DNA of 64,000 nt. Origin: Beroe forskalii. Its lineage: Eukaryota > Ctenophora > Nuda > Beroida > Beroidae. Below the pieces are notes generated by a model that ran no database searches, was not told the origin of the DNA, and worked only from the letters and a program-made list of their open reading frames with translations. This document shows, piece by piece, positions 36,039-48,010 of this stretch (positions are counted from its first letter, which is position 1; each line of letters begins with the position of its first letter). The translations under genes were made by a program, and so were the position numbers. Where the stretch lies: positions 174,266 to 238,265 of the forward strand of contig WFMF01000269.1 of the NCBI GenBank assembly GCA_011033025.1, read 5' to 3'.

Positions 36039-36919
36039 CTAGCTATGCTGCTGCTTACACGGTATTACAGATTAATTTCAGAATCCAGTGTTCTTTGATG
36101 GTAATGCAAGAAAATTTTTACAGAGTCGAAATATTTATCGTATCGTACGAACTAACGAAAAATTAAGGAGAAAAAAGACTTTTAAACCACCCTATATATC
36201 ATGAATATTGAGAATACGTGATGATAAAAGGGAAAAGTCAGACGTGTCCGAGAGCTTATTGGTGAGGTTAGCTGCAAGCAGATTAGATATCTAACTTTTA
36301 AGAGCTATTGTTTGGAAGGGCTATAATTTGGAGGGGCGAGGCGTGGCCAGCACCTTGAAGTGCATATTTTTAAATCTTAAAACAGCTGAATATTATCATA
36401 TTATCTACGAATCGAATAAAAATCATAATAATTATCACAATTGTCAAACGACGAATGGGGCCTGGATTCTGAGAAATCCAAGTTAAATTTAGGAGGGCTT
36501 TAGAGTGAAAAAGCACTCTTAAACCTCTAAATTATACCCCAGAATGGCAATCATTAGCCACAGATAATTCTGCTGGGGATAACAAAACCAGCTCGAATGA
36601 CGACTATTATCTCATGATAGCACCGAACTCTTTATTGAATAAACTAATGATTTAATATTAATTTGACAAAAAGCTAATAACTCTAGGCGTTTAAATCCCT
36701 ATGTCGTACGACAGGTAGACCCTCATAAAGCTAAAACTAAAGGAACTTAAAATTATAAACTTGTCACCTTGAAATAACTTTTAATCAGTAGAAGCAACAA
36801 AGCTGAATGAATGAATGACTGTGATAGCGCTCAAAAGTGCTATACTATGCGCTGCAAAGAAAGTACATAAGCGTGCTGTAATGCGCTGCATGAATTACCT
36901 AAGCGCGGCGTAACATACA
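36039..36919. other. Upstream flank of channel gene
   Basis: Likely promoter side of the minus-strand channel gene. I see no clear core-promoter motif and no other gene. Confidence 0.35.
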
Positions 36920-37071
36920 GCACCTCGAAAGGTCGAGACACATGGGTCACGCGTATCAAAGCCAGTGACAGTGGGTAGGATTCGTTATTATTCATCTATA
37001 ATTAATCTCGGATCCTATGCAATGCCACTGGCTATGATACGAGTGACCCTGTGCCTCGACCTTTCGAGGCC
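36920..37071. mobile_element. Fold-back MITE, about 150 bp
   Basis: Left arm from CACCTCGAAAGGTCGAG and right arm ending CTCGACCTTTCGAGG pair over about 60 nt with few mismatches around a short loop. No coding capacity. Confidence 0.75.
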
Positions 37072-38368
37072 TGCTATAGCATCAAATTTATTTCTGTTAA
37101 TTGATTTCTTTGGTATAAATAGAATTAAAATCAAAAATAGCTTAACAAATATAGCTATATAGCATTTGCTAGAACGAAGTCACTTAGGTCCAAGTTCGGT
37201 GGTGCCCCATTTTCCACGGAAAGGGTTACTTTACCAGGAATCATATTAGCCTAGAACTGCTTAACTCTTCTGGTCATAAGGTTGAAATGTTATCGCTAAA
37301 TTTGAGCATAGAAAGACCAACGACAGAGTAGCATTTAAATCAATATACCCGAAGCAGCTGGGAACATTGTTAAGAGCCTTTGTGAGCGAGGGACGTTGAA
37401 ATGATATGACGAAGTGACATGAGTCGGAGTTTAAAGTTGCGTTGATTCAATGCTTAATCAAAATGTATTCAGAGACACTGCGTCACATAACTTTGATTGC
37501 AAATTAATCGTCGATACTATAAGCAGGAACAAGCCGAAACGAGCGGAACAACCCCAAACAAACCCAAAAACCTCACTGAATCAAGCGAAACAAGAGGAAA
37601 TGTGTGAATCAACCCGAAACAAGCGAAACCACCGAATTAACCTGGATTAAGGTTACGGTTGGGGTTGATTCCCTTGTTTCGGGTTCATTCGGCCTGTCTT
37701 GGATCGTTTCGGTTTGATACTGGGAGGTTTTGGGGCTGGTTCGGGGTGGTTTCAGGGGTTTTTCCGCTAGTTTCTGCTTGATTCGGCCATTCCCTTTTTG
37801 TGGTATCAAATCAATTCTGAAAAGCTGCTTCTCAACGCAGGGGAAAATAACAATGAAACCCACCGAAAAGTAAAATGCCCGAGACACAGCATAGTTGAAT
37901 TTATTCGGACCCGTCTCTCTCAATTCAGAAAGAGACGTGTCAGTTGAACACTTAAAAAGCGCCCAGAACAGAACTTGTATGAGAGGGACTCAGGCTGAGA
38001 CACTGCCTTTTGAGTAGTCAAATGATCACCCAACGACCTGTGTTTGAGCAGTTAGGTGATCATTATGTCAGCATCAACTGCAAATTATTGGCAGGTGACA
38101 GGGACCTCACGGAATATCAACCTCTACTGCCCCGACCTTCACATGTAAACAAATGATCTATTGCCTAATAGCGGCATATTACGGTATTATGGCATTGACC
38201 GATCGGAATTTTACGGTCTAATCGCTCACTGATCGGTCAAAGGGGCCGGTGAGAATGAATAAACTTATTATTATACGTTGTAAAAAACATAGTTAGAAAA
38301 GTAAACGAGGTACTTTTAATGGAGCCAATCCAGGTTTTACCGAGAAAGGAAAAACGAAATGGTTTGCA
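37072..38368. other. Intergenic, with a loose GAAAC-rich inverted repeat
   Basis: At about 37,500-37,800 a 'gaaac/aaccc'-rich stretch faces its rough reverse complement ('gtttcgg/gggtt'), suggesting a decayed fold-back element. Otherwise no feature recognised. Confidence 0.4.
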
Positions 38369-38587
38369 GGACCCTTTGTTATACATTACAATTATAAGCT
38401 TATAATCACAGCCACACGTCGACTAAACTGACCAATGTAATGAAGCCTGCTTTCATCAACACTTAATACACCACAACACTAATAATAAAGGTTCAAGTCA
38501 TTAATACCTTATTATTGGGAAAAGTAATGATGAGAGAGTTTAATACTGAATAAACATGGGGATATTATTGAATTACACATGTTTGAC

Positions 38588-38708
38588 AATGTGGATAAGG
38601 ATTAAGAAAGACGCTTACTTCATGTCAAAAATTTCTTGACCAATATAATAAATCGGTCAAGAAATTTTTGACATGAAGTAAGTATCTTCCTCAATGCTTA
38701 TCCACATT
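38588..38708. repeat. Long near-perfect hairpin
   Basis: Two 54-nt arms separated by a 13-nt loop. The inner 27 nt of each arm (TTCATGTCAAAAATTTCTTG and flanks) pair perfectly; the outer part to AATGTGGATAAGG has a few mismatches. The partner copy at 41,808-41,928 is slightly more mismatched. Confidence 0.85.
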
Positions 38709-39117
38709 ATTATTATCATAACTCCATCAAGAACACATTCCTATACAATCCAACGCGCATAAAACCGTATGCCTATTGCCTATTGTCCAATTCAACTCAA
38801 TCGTGTCAAAGAGAGAATATTGTACACTACAAAGCTTTGTTTGAGATTTAAATGTGTTGAGATGAATCTTAATCGTATGATAGTGCAGTAGAAACAATGC
38901 GACGCACTGAGTTTAGAACGCAGAGTCCAGACAGCCATTCCCTTTCCCATGCAGTGAGCATGGTATCATGAATCAATATCTTTAGACCGGGGAGGAACGG
39001 GACTCTCGTCCCATTCGGGGGTCCCAGGGGAGCGCTCGCCTCGGCCTCAAGCTCCCTCTCCTGAGCGCTGCCTGGGCCCCGCTGGCCCATCCCCCATCTA
39101 GAAGTACTAATACCATG

Positions 39118-39300
39118 GGGGCAAGGGCGTAGCCAGGGGGAAAACGACACAGGCAGCTGCCTCCCCCTTTTTGGACAGACAGCGTGAAAATTTTGTTAAG
39201 ATTTTGTTAGGATGAGAGCTTTGAGCCAAGCAAAATATGATATTAACAGGTTTCAGTGCAACTCGCTGCCTCCTTTTCAAAAATCTGGCTACGCCCCTGC
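39118..39300. mobile_element. MITE with GGGCGTAGCCAG ends and an empty site in the paralog
   Basis: Termini GCAAGGGCGTAGCCAG and CTGGCTACGCCCCTGC pair with one mismatch. The second copy of the surrounding repeat reads TACCATGAGGGCGG at the same place (near 42,349), so it preserves the pre-insertion site. Comparison suggests a 3-4 bp target duplication (ATG or CATG). Confidence 0.88.
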
Positions 39301-40179
39301 ATGAGGGCGGTGCCCGTAACGCCTAAACCGAGCGAGGACGTTGCACGGCACTCAAAGGAAGGTGCTTAAACATTTAGAATGTACTTCGCGTTGAGCAAAA
39401 TTCGCAACAACTCGTTATCCTTTTCAACAATAGTAAGAAGGAGCAGGCTACCTTATACCTATACTATTACTGCCTAGTTTTCTTTTGATTTTGATGGTAA
39501 TCAGTAATCACGAATTGTATAGTAGTCATGGTTCACAAGGGAAGAAGACAATTGCATGTCCAGTGGAAATGCTCCTAATGTCAAGAATCTGAACTCATAA
39601 TTTCCATCAAAATCCTTTTGCCTGTTTACCTACTGGCCAATATTCGGCACCAATTCACAAAATGAACAACGTACTTAGTACCTAAATTGTACGATATCTA
39701 GCTGGAGAGTATAGTAGTGGCAACATAATGAATACACTGGCAACAGTACAACGTACTTGTTCATAAGGAGATGCAAATGTATCACAGGAGTCCGTGATTG
39801 CACACACACTCACACACACACACATTACACATAACAATTGAATGGTGATTTACAATCATTACGATAGCAGAATAGAACAATACGGGGCACTGATAAATCA
39901 CGCTAGGTCCGGGAGGGATTATATAGTACGCTATTATATAATTTGGCCCTCTCATAACAAGTTCTGAAGGTCTCAGGAGTGAGGGAGTGCGCGAGGGGGG
40001 GGGGTTGGGGGGTAGGGATAGGGGTTTGAAATAGGTGGGCATTCGGCAAGTCGAAGGTGTCTACTAGACACTGTCTAATTTTTAAAAACCCAAATTTAAA
40101 TCAAGTACCTTTTAAATCCTAATCAGACGTTATTAACATGTTAAAAATTATCTTGATTTGGTTACCCCAGTGTATCATG

Positions 40180-41588
40180 GGTGATGGTGATCCTGTATAC
40201 GTCGAAACAGTTTGTTGAATTTTGTTTTAGAATGAAATTGATCATCATTTTCGTCAGCTCGATACCCTCAATCTAACGGTCAAGTTGAACGAACTATTCA
40301 GCATGTGAAAAACTTATTACGAAAATGTATTCAAGATGGTTCTGATTTTAATAAAGCATTGCTTGTGTTTAGAAATACTCCTTTAGACAGTAATCTTGAT
40401 AGTCCTGCAATGTTATTCTTCAATAGACGACTTAGAACTAATTTGCCATGTTTAAATCTAACTACTGAAAATGATTCCCATAACCGAGTTATCCTTGAAG
40501 AACGTCAGATAAAATCAAAACAGTTTCATGATCGTCACGTTAGAAATGATAATAGAACTAATTAGTAATTTTGAGACAGGAGATTTAGTTTTGTACAAAG
40601 ATTCTAGTAAGGGAAACTGGCAACCCGGCCAGATTGTGAACTCCAAGACTCCGAATCGGTCGTACCTGTTACAGAATGAGTCTGGCAATTTGATAAACAG
40701 GAACAGACGCATGATTATTGCCGATAAGAGTAGTAATAAGTTGAATTATGATATTAATTTACCAAATCCTGTTAACCAAGATGCTAACACTCCGACCGAA
40801 CGACCAAAGATGATCTTACCATCATCTTTGCCGCCGTCGACGCCGCCCGTTCCGTTGCCGCCCGTCCCGTCGCCGCCCCCTGTTCGCAGTTCGTCTAGAG
40901 TTCGCAAGAAACCTGATTTCTATGGAAATCCGGTAGCTCACTAGAATCAAATGTACTATGTTTTGTGTGGTAAGTTCGGTTTTTTACCCGCGTGATTTGA
41001 CTCTGTTTGCTATGTACCAAAATGGGATTTTAAATAATTCATGAAAGTTGTTAATTATCCATGCGAGTCAGTTTTTTACCATTTTTATGAGATATTATAT
41101 GATTGCTGAATACAATATAATTGTATTTGAACTAATTTGTGTGAGATGATATTTCAGTTTAATGTGTACTAGTTGATAAGATGACATTTCTATTATCTCG
41201 ATTTACGATAAGAGAAAGACACGCACGATATTAGACTCTGGTACAATTGGCAATTTTAGTATTAAACGGAAGACGCTGAGTTAAATTTTGTATTTACGCG
41301 CAACGTAAATGCGCGCACGAACAGTTTTATTGTGTGAATTGTAGAATTCAGTGGAGACGTTAAAAGTAGCCGCGCATCTACGCTAGTGAGGTGTTTTTAA
41401 GTTAAAAAGGGAGATAAGGATATAGAGAATCTTTTTTAGAAAATAAGGGAGTTGTTATGATATTACTTTATATCTTTATTATCATGTAATAGATATTGTA
41501 ATATGTATCATTCCTTATAGGTCCTTATGTTATGAACTAGAACAGCTGTCTCACTTGTCCAAGACCACTCGAACAGATATCACAATAA
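40180..41588 (+). mobile_element. Ty3/gypsy retrotransposon 3' fragment (integrase end)
   Basis: The plus strand carries the C-terminal half of a gypsy integrase. ARYPQSNGQVERTIQHVKNL (near 40,257-40,320) is the end of the catalytic core. It is followed by FRNTPLDS, FHDRHVRND, then GDLVLYKDSSKGNWQPGQIV and a proline-rich tail ending SSSRVRKKPDFYGNPVAH before a stop at 40,944. Frame changes near 40,250 and 40,560 disable it. After the stop about 640 nt remain, including AAATAAGGGAG followed by TTGTTATGATATT at about 41,440, possibly a polypurine tract and LTR start. The element is interrupted on both sides by the 1.5-kb direct repeats. Confidence 0.85.
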
Positions 41589-43127
41589 GGACCCTTTGTT
41601 ATGCATTACAATTATAAGCTTATAATCACAGCCACACGTCGACTAAACTGACCAATGTAATGAAGTCTGCTTTCATCAACACTTAATACACCACAACACT
41701 AATAATAAAGGTTCAAGTCATTAATACTTTATTATTGGGAAAAGTAATGATGAGAGAGTTTAATACTGAATAAACATGGGGATATTATTGAATTACACAT
41801 GTTTGACAATGTGGATAAGGATTAAGGAAGATACTTACTTCATGCCAAAAATTTCTTGACCAATGTAATAAATCGGTCAAGAAATTTTTGACATAAAGTC
41901 AGTATCTTCTTCAATGCTTATCCACATTATTATTATCATAACCTCATCAAGAACACATTCCTACACAATCCAGCGCGCATAGAACCGTATGCCTATTGCC
42001 TATTGTCCAATTCAACTCAATCGTGTCAAAGAGAGAATATTTGTACACTACATAGCTTTGTTTGAGATTTAAATGTGGTGAGATGAATCTTAATCGTATG
42101 AGATAAGTGCAGTAGCAACAATGCGAGTCACTGAGTTTAGAACGCAGAGTCCAGAAAGCCCTTCTCTTTCCCATGCAGTGAGCATGGTATCATGAATCAA
42201 TATCTTTAGACCGGGGAGGAACGGGACTCTCGTCCTATTCGGGGGTCCCATGGGAGCGCTCGCCTCGGCCTCAAGCTCCCTCAGTCCCTCTCCTGGGCGC
42301 CGCCTTGCCCCCGCTGGCCCATCCCCCATCTAAAAGTACTAATACCATGAGGGCGGTGCCCGTAACGCCCAAACCGAGCGAGGACGTTGCACGGCACTCA
42401 AAAGAGGGTGCTTAAACGTTTAGAATGTACATCGTGTTGAGCAAAAATCGCAACAACTCGTTATCCTTTTCAACAATAGTAAGAAGGAGCCGGCTACCTT
42501 ATACCTATACTATTACTGCCTAGTTTTCTTTTGATTTTGATGGTAATCAGTAATCACGAATTGTATAGTAGTCATGGTTCACAAGGGAAGAAGACAATTG
42601 CATGTCCAGTGGAAATGTTCCTACGTCAAGAATCTGAACTCATAATTTCCATCAAAATCCTTGCCTGTTTACCTATCACACATTCGGCACCAATTCACAA
42701 AATGAACAATGTACTTTGTACCTAAATTGTACGATATCTAGCTGGAGAGTATAGTAGTGACAACATAATGAATACACTGGCAACAGTACAACAAACTTGC
42801 TCATAAGGAGATGCAAATGTATCACAGGAGTCCGTGATTACACACACATACAAGCACACATACACACTCACACTCACATTACACATAACAATTGAATGGT
42901 GATTTACAATCATTACGATAGCAGAATAGAACAATACGGGGCACTGATAAATCACGCTAGGTCCGGGAGAGATTATATAGTACGCTATTATATAATTTGG
43001 CCCTCTCATAACAAGTTCTGAAGGTCTCAGGAGTGAGGGAGTGCGCGGGAGTGGGGGGGGGAGGGGGGTAGGGGTTTGAAATAGGTGGGCATTCGGCAAG
43101 TCGAAGGTGTCTACTAGACACTGTCTA
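41589..43127. repeat. Long direct repeat, copy 2
   Basis: Partner of 38,369-40,077, lacking the MITE. It includes the hairpin at 41,808-41,928 and a short CA-rich run near 42,842-42,880. After TCTACTAGACACTGTCTA the two copies diverge completely. Confidence 0.85.
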
Positions 43128-43509
43128 TTGTCTAATGAGGATTGATGATTACTATGAAGCACCCGACAGGATCTGAACATGGACTGATGTATGAGGGTAC
43201 ATTTTGCGGTAATGATTATAAGACCATAGTTAGAAGAAAGAGAGAGCGTGAAGGAATTCTCTTCGAATTCAACCAATGAATTTTAACCGTTCGTTGAGTA
43301 GCAATACGATAACGGTCATGGTTATAATGATGTACGCATTCTAAACATCAAAATCATAATAATCGTTGACCCGATTTAATTGAATATATCATTGACCACG
43401 CAACAAGAAAGAGATTTGGGTCATACGAGCGAATTACTGCAGCACATCAGCGGCAGCCCTAGAAGGCAGTCCAACTCAAACTGCAGTACTTCGCATGACC
43501 GACTCATTC
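43128..43509. other. Short unique stretch
   Basis: No feature recognised between the direct repeat and the following tandem array. Confidence 0.3.
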
Positions 43510-43980
43510 ATTTCTGATGGGGTCCTAAAACTTGATATGTCCCTGTTTATAGGCCCTCGTTAACGTAGTGCCCCCTGTTAGGATGGGTCCTCTTTTCATT
43601 TTCCCCTTTTTTAGTGAAGGGTCTCTTTTAAACGATAGTCCCTTTGTGGTGGGTCCTCTTTAATTTTTGATAGGCCCCCCGATTTTGGGGCCCCTTTTAA
43701 CTTGATAGTGTCCCCTTTTAGTGATACCTCTTTCGAAAAACCCTTTGAAAACCCTCTTTTAAACGTAGGTCCCCGTTGGTATGGGGTCCCTGACGTATTC
43801 CCCTTTTTAGTAAAAATTCCCCCCTTTTGATAGCCCCTTTGTTAGTAAAAATTTTGTTAACTTGATGTGTCCCCTGTTATGTGGGGTCCTTGTTTTATTG
43901 CCCCCTGTTAGTGATAGGGTCCTCTGTTAACTTGAAAGTGTCCCCTGTTAGCGATAGGGTCCTCTGTTAACTTGATACCG
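43510..43980. repeat. Degenerate tandem array, unit near 30 bp
   Basis: Many variants of CCCCTGTTAGTGATAGGGTC and CTCTGTTAACTTGATAGTG. Better-preserved units lie at the right end, strongly decayed ones at the left. Confidence 0.75.
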
Positions 43981-44172
43981 AACCAAAGCCCACATAGGTG
44001 CAGTATGTACGCACCACGCGCTTCCTCGCTAAACACGTATATCCCTGTTTGCGTTGCGCGATTCCCCAGAACAGCGCCGCGCGCTCGTAGGATGTTACAC
44101 TTCAGCGCGGCCCGTTCCACATTTGACAGCCGCGCGTACACACACACACACCTATGCAGGCTTAGGTGGTTT

Positions 44173-44294
44173 CATCGTTCCGCGTCGATCGAATGGATTG
44201 ATCAAATGAAAAACGCATACAATACACAAACTGCAATCGCGCGCAATTGTGTGCGTTACGTTATTCATTTGATCAGTTCATTCGCGGAACGATG
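44173..44294. mobile_element. Fold-back element, about 120 bp
   Basis: CATCGTTCCGCG at the left faces CGCGGAACGATG at the right, and inner blocks TTGATCAAATGAA and TTCATTTGATCAG also pair. A small non-autonomous fold-back element is the simplest reading. Confidence 0.65.
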
Positions 44295-44500
44295 CAGGTG
44301 CTTTAGGAACGCGCTCCAGCTCCCCTACCGGATATGATCGGGACACGTTCTGAGGAAGCGCGTTACCACATGTTCCGTTTTACGTGTCCCTGTTTGTTCG
44401 TAAGCGCTTTTCAGTTTTCGGAGAAAAGTCTTGTTGCCGGAAGGGCCAGACAACGTCTGACAAGAAAATTCACGAACATTTAGTTGTTGGAGTTGGACTA

Positions 44501-45100
44501 GATGGATTTCACCCATGCCTAGCGCGCAACACTCGGAAATTTGGAGGGTAGTGTTGCGCGCTAGGAAAAATGGTGAAATCCATATTTTTTTCCACAGGCG
44601 TTGACCCCCTCCAAATGTTTCCGAAATTTGGAGGCGGCGCGAACAAAATCCCAGAAGCCCGCAGAGCAAAGATTTTTGCGTACGCAGGAAGACAGACAGG
44701 GAATAAAGCTTAGCAATAGTGTGCTCGATTCTACAAAAAAAATGGATGTTGCGGCGGAGGGTAATTTGGACGTCACTTTGCGTCCAACAATGGGTGCGCG
44801 CAAGGACGGACATCGCGGTCAGAAATAAAGGGGAACGAGATTCTACACTACCCACGAACTTTTTTGAAATCATACTGCGAACAAACTCTTTCAATTATCT
44901 ATATGAGCGACACGTGAAAAAGATATTTTTTGTACTTCTCTGATGGGTTAGGATCGATTAGCGCAAAAATGTCTCAATTAATGTTAGGTTTTTGGTTACC
45001 TCCGGTTGAGCGCCATTTTTAAGGTCTGCAACACGACCCTCCAAATTTCCGACCCTCCAAATTTCCGAGTGTTGTGCGCTAGGGATGGGTGAAATCCATC
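44501..45100. mobile_element. 600-bp element with about 48-bp inverted termini
   Basis: The left end GATGGATTTCACCCATGCCT plus AGCGCGCAACACTCGG is mirrored at 45,053-45,100 with few changes. Inner partial copies of the termini (near 44,545-44,580 and 45,036-45,056) show rearrangement. The 189-residue open frame at 44,325-44,894 runs across this element and has no recognisable transposase signature. Confidence 0.65.
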
Positions 45101-46044
45101 TAAGCTCTGTAACATTACATGGAGTATTAAGGAAGCGAGCCGCGCAGCACGAACAGGGGTTGTGATGAGAATCAGGGTATGTGTCCCACATAAGTACAAC
45201 TCTGGTTGAGTGACGTCACAGACCTAAACGTCAATATTTTTGTATTGCCCTTAAATTACGTATGGTCGTACATATTAGCGCATTCAACATATTAGTGTAT
45301 TCAACATGTCCTTTGGCCGTGAGACTGTCGACCGCTGAAGCTTGAGCACACTGAAACGTCTCCTATTGAGGCAAAAAACAGACAGAGTATTAAAAATAAT
45401 ATATACTCAAGGCGTGAGACATGTGACTCCTTAATTCCACGAAAATGCGCGCAGAAATTGTTGTGCGCGGAAAATATGGTACTTTTTAAAGAAAAAGTGA
45501 TAATATTGCTAGTACTTTAGCACATATTACGTTTTCGTCCCATACAGGAAGAGACGAATTTCCTTTCAAACTCATACAAAATCATTCGACAATCATAACA
45601 GTTTATTTTACCAATTTTTAACATCTGATAATTGTTTGACATTTAACAATCATCCTTGAAGATTGAAATAGGGGCAAAACTCACGTGAATCTTTATCAAC
45701 CACGTCTGTTCCCCGTGATAACATGCTGATAATGCTAAGCTAATTAAATACCTGTCTTTGTTCATAGTCTTAAAAGCGATATTTCAAATATTAGCAACTT
45801 CAGATAACCTCATCTACTGTCGCAAATTCACCAAGAAAAACTTAAAAACAGATTTTAGCATAATCGAGCGCAAAATCAAATACATACGAATATTTCTGGA
45901 TCAGTAAAATCGTAATATTGTTGATATCATTATACTGAGTAACTCTCTCGTTACCATTTCATCCGATATTTATTATGAAAACAAGTTACAATTCAAACAC
46001 GTAATATACAATGATAAAACAGCAGTAGGCCTGGGGAGGGGTCT
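45101..46044. other. 3' flank of Arl8, AT-rich
   Basis: No gene seen. From about 45,929 the sequence duplicates 47,847-47,963 and includes the presumed Arl8 3' UTR, with a minus-strand AATAAA at 45,969-45,974. Confidence 0.4.
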
Positions 46045-46091
46045 TTATTTTTTGTTTTTATTCCGAGAGATTATCCACTGCATCGTGATAT
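46045..46091 (-). CDS. arl8: Arl8 terminal exon, distal duplicate
   Basis: On the minus strand AATTTAG precedes ATATCACGATGCAGTGGATA. Joined to the G carried from the exon at 48,757 it gives DITMQWIISRNKNKK and TAA, the Arl8 C-terminus (DITLQWLIQHSKSRR in vertebrates). It repeats the proximal terminal exon at 47,964-48,010, together with about 115 nt of 3' flank and the AATAAA. Both are intact, so either could be used; the proximal one has the better acceptor (TTCAG). Confidence 0.55.
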
Positions 46092-47590
46092 CTAAATTAT
46101 GCTTAATAAGATTGGGGGGGGGGGTGATATATCACTACATCGTGATATCTGAATTGGTGTTATTTAAGATAGGGGGTGAGATATCACTGCATCGTGATAT
46201 CTGCATTGGGGTTTATATAAGATAGGGGGGGGGGTGATATATCACTACATCGTGATATCTGAATTTGGGTTATTTAAGATATGGGGGGGTGAGATATCAC
46301 TACATCGTGATATCTGAATTTGGGTTATTTAAGATAGGGGGTGAGATATCACTACATCGTGATATCTGAATTGGGGTTATTTAAGATAGGGGGTGAGATA
46401 TCACTACATAGTGATATCTGGAATTGGGGTTATTTAAGATAGGGGTGAGATATCACTACATCGTGATATCTGAATTGGGGTTATATAGGGGGGGTGAGAT
46501 ATCACTGCATCGTGATATCTGAATTGGGGTTATTATTTAAGATGGGGGGTGAGATATCACTACATCGTGATATCTGAATTGGGGTTTATTTAAGATAGGG
46601 GGGTGAGATATCACTGCACGTGATATCTGAATTAGTTATTTAAGATAGGGGGGTGAGATATCACTACACGTGATATCTGAATTGGGGTTATTTAAGATAG
46701 GGGGTGAGATATCACTGCATCGTGATATCTGAATTGGGGTTTATATAAGATGGGGGGGGTGAGATATCACTACATCGTGATATCTGAATTGGGGTTTATA
46801 TAAGATGGGGGTGAGATATCACTGCATCGTGATATCTGAATTTAGGTTTATATATATAAGATGGGGGTGAGATATCACTACATCGTGATATCTGAATTTG
46901 GGTTATTTAAGATATGGGGGGGGGGGTGAGATATCACTGCATCGTTATATCTGAATTGGGTTTATATAAGATGGGGGGGTGAGATATCACTATCGTGATA
47001 TCTGAATTTGGGTTATTTAAGATGGGGGGGTGAGATATCACACGTGATATCTGAATCGGGATATTTGATGGGGGGGAGATATCACTGCATCGTGATATCT
47101 GGGGGTTTATATAAGATGGGGGTGAGATATCACTACATCGTGATATCTGGAATTGGGGTTTATATAAGATGGGGGGGTGAGATATCACTGCATCGTGATA
47201 TCTGAATTGGGGTTTATATAAGATGGGGGGGGGGTGAGATATCACTACATCGTGATATCTGAATTTGGGTTATTTAAGATATGGGGGGGGGGGGTGAGAT
47301 ATCACTGCATCGTGATATCTGAATTGGGGTTTATATAAGATGGGGGGGGGGTGAGATATCACTACATCGTGATATCTGAATTTGGGTTATTTAAGATATG
47401 GGGGGGGGTGAGATATCACTACATTGTGATATCTGAATTTGGGTTATTTAAGATAGGGGGGGTGAGATATCACTACATCGTGATATCTGAATTGGGGTTA
47501 TTTAAGATATGGGGGGGGGTGAAATATCACTACATCGTGATATCTGAATTGGGGTTATTTAAGATATGGGGGGGGGGGGTGATATTATTG
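46092..47590 (-). repeat. Minisatellite made of the Arl8 terminal-exon 3' splice site (distal array)
   Basis: Nearly thirty units of about 50-56 bp. In minus-strand sense each reads CCAATTCAG, then ATATCACGATGTAGTG, then ATATCTCACC and a C-run. The first 16 nt after the AG are the first 16 nt of the terminal exon with one C-to-T change. Each unit also holds a small palindrome (AGATATCAC...GTGATATCT) and a G-run on the plus strand. Confidence 0.9.
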
Positions 47591-47963
47591 ATATAATACC
47601 ACTAGAGTGCATATAACTGCAGTGCAATATCAGGGCGTATTGCACTCTCGTGATTTTATACGCTAATATAACTCCCCAGAAGTGATATTATTGCACTAAT
47701 ATGCACTCGGCTGACGCCTCGTGCACATTAGTGTACTAATCAACACTCGGCTTCGCCTCGTGTGATAAGTACACTTATTGGCACTCGGCTTCGCCTCGTG
47801 CAATAAGTTCAATAATACCACTATGCGTCGTTAAATTAGCGTATATTATTATACTGAGTAACTCTCTCGTTACCATTTCATCCGATATTTATTATGAAAA
47901 CAAGTTACAATTCAAACACGTAATATACAATGATAAAACAGCAGTAGGCCTGGGGAGGGGTCT
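47591..47963. other. Duplicated 3' flank plus CTCGGCTTCGCCTCG motif cluster
   Basis: At 47,700-47,810 the near-palindrome CACTCGGCTTCGCCTCGTG occurs three times among short AT-rich spacers. From 47,847 the sequence repeats 45,929 onwards, with AATAAA on the minus strand at 47,888-47,893, a plausible polyadenylation signal for the proximal terminal exon. Confidence 0.5.
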
Positions 47964-48010
47964 TTATTTTTTGTTTTTATTCCGAGAGATTATCCACTGC
48001 ATCGTGATAT
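47964..48010 (-). CDS. arl8: Arl8 terminal exon, proximal copy
   Basis: Preceded on the minus strand by AATTCAG. It encodes (D)ITMQWIISRNKNKK and a TAA at 47,966-47,964. The split aspartate codon is completed by the G at the end of the exon at 48,757. In Arl8 this segment forms the last helix of the GTPase fold. The exon is very short (47 nt) and sits between two arrays that copy its own acceptor, so correct recognition must depend on downstream exon sequence. Confidence 0.75.

Larger units (their letters stand above)
38369..40077. repeat. Long direct repeat, copy 1
   Basis: Nearly identical to 41,589-43,127 from GGACCCTTTGTTA to TCTACTAGACACTGTCTA, apart from small indels and a 183-bp MITE found only in this copy. 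The copy contains a long hairpin (38,588-38,708) and a G-run near 39,995. Open frames conserved between the copies reflect recent duplication, not selection. The edges lack TG...CA ends and no primer-binding site follows, so these do not look like LTRs. Confidence 0.85.

Noticed and set aside
38869-39150. Minus-strand frame with ELEAEASAP and GPPNGTRVPFLPGL, also present at 42,090-42,329
   Set aside because: Similarity between the copies follows from recent duplication of the DNA; no known protein family recognised.
38369-43127. The two 1.5-kb direct repeats as LTRs of the enclosed gypsy element
   Set aside because: No TG...CA ends, no primer-binding site after copy 1, and a better candidate polypurine tract and LTR start lies inside, at about 41,440.
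42722-43276. 184-codon minus-strand open frame
   Set aside because: Not kept open in the other copy of the same repeat (only 86 codons at 39,782-40,042), and it crosses CA- and G-runs.
44325-44894. 189-codon minus-strand open frame
   Set aside because: It runs across the inverted termini of a non-autonomous element and has no transposase-like residues.
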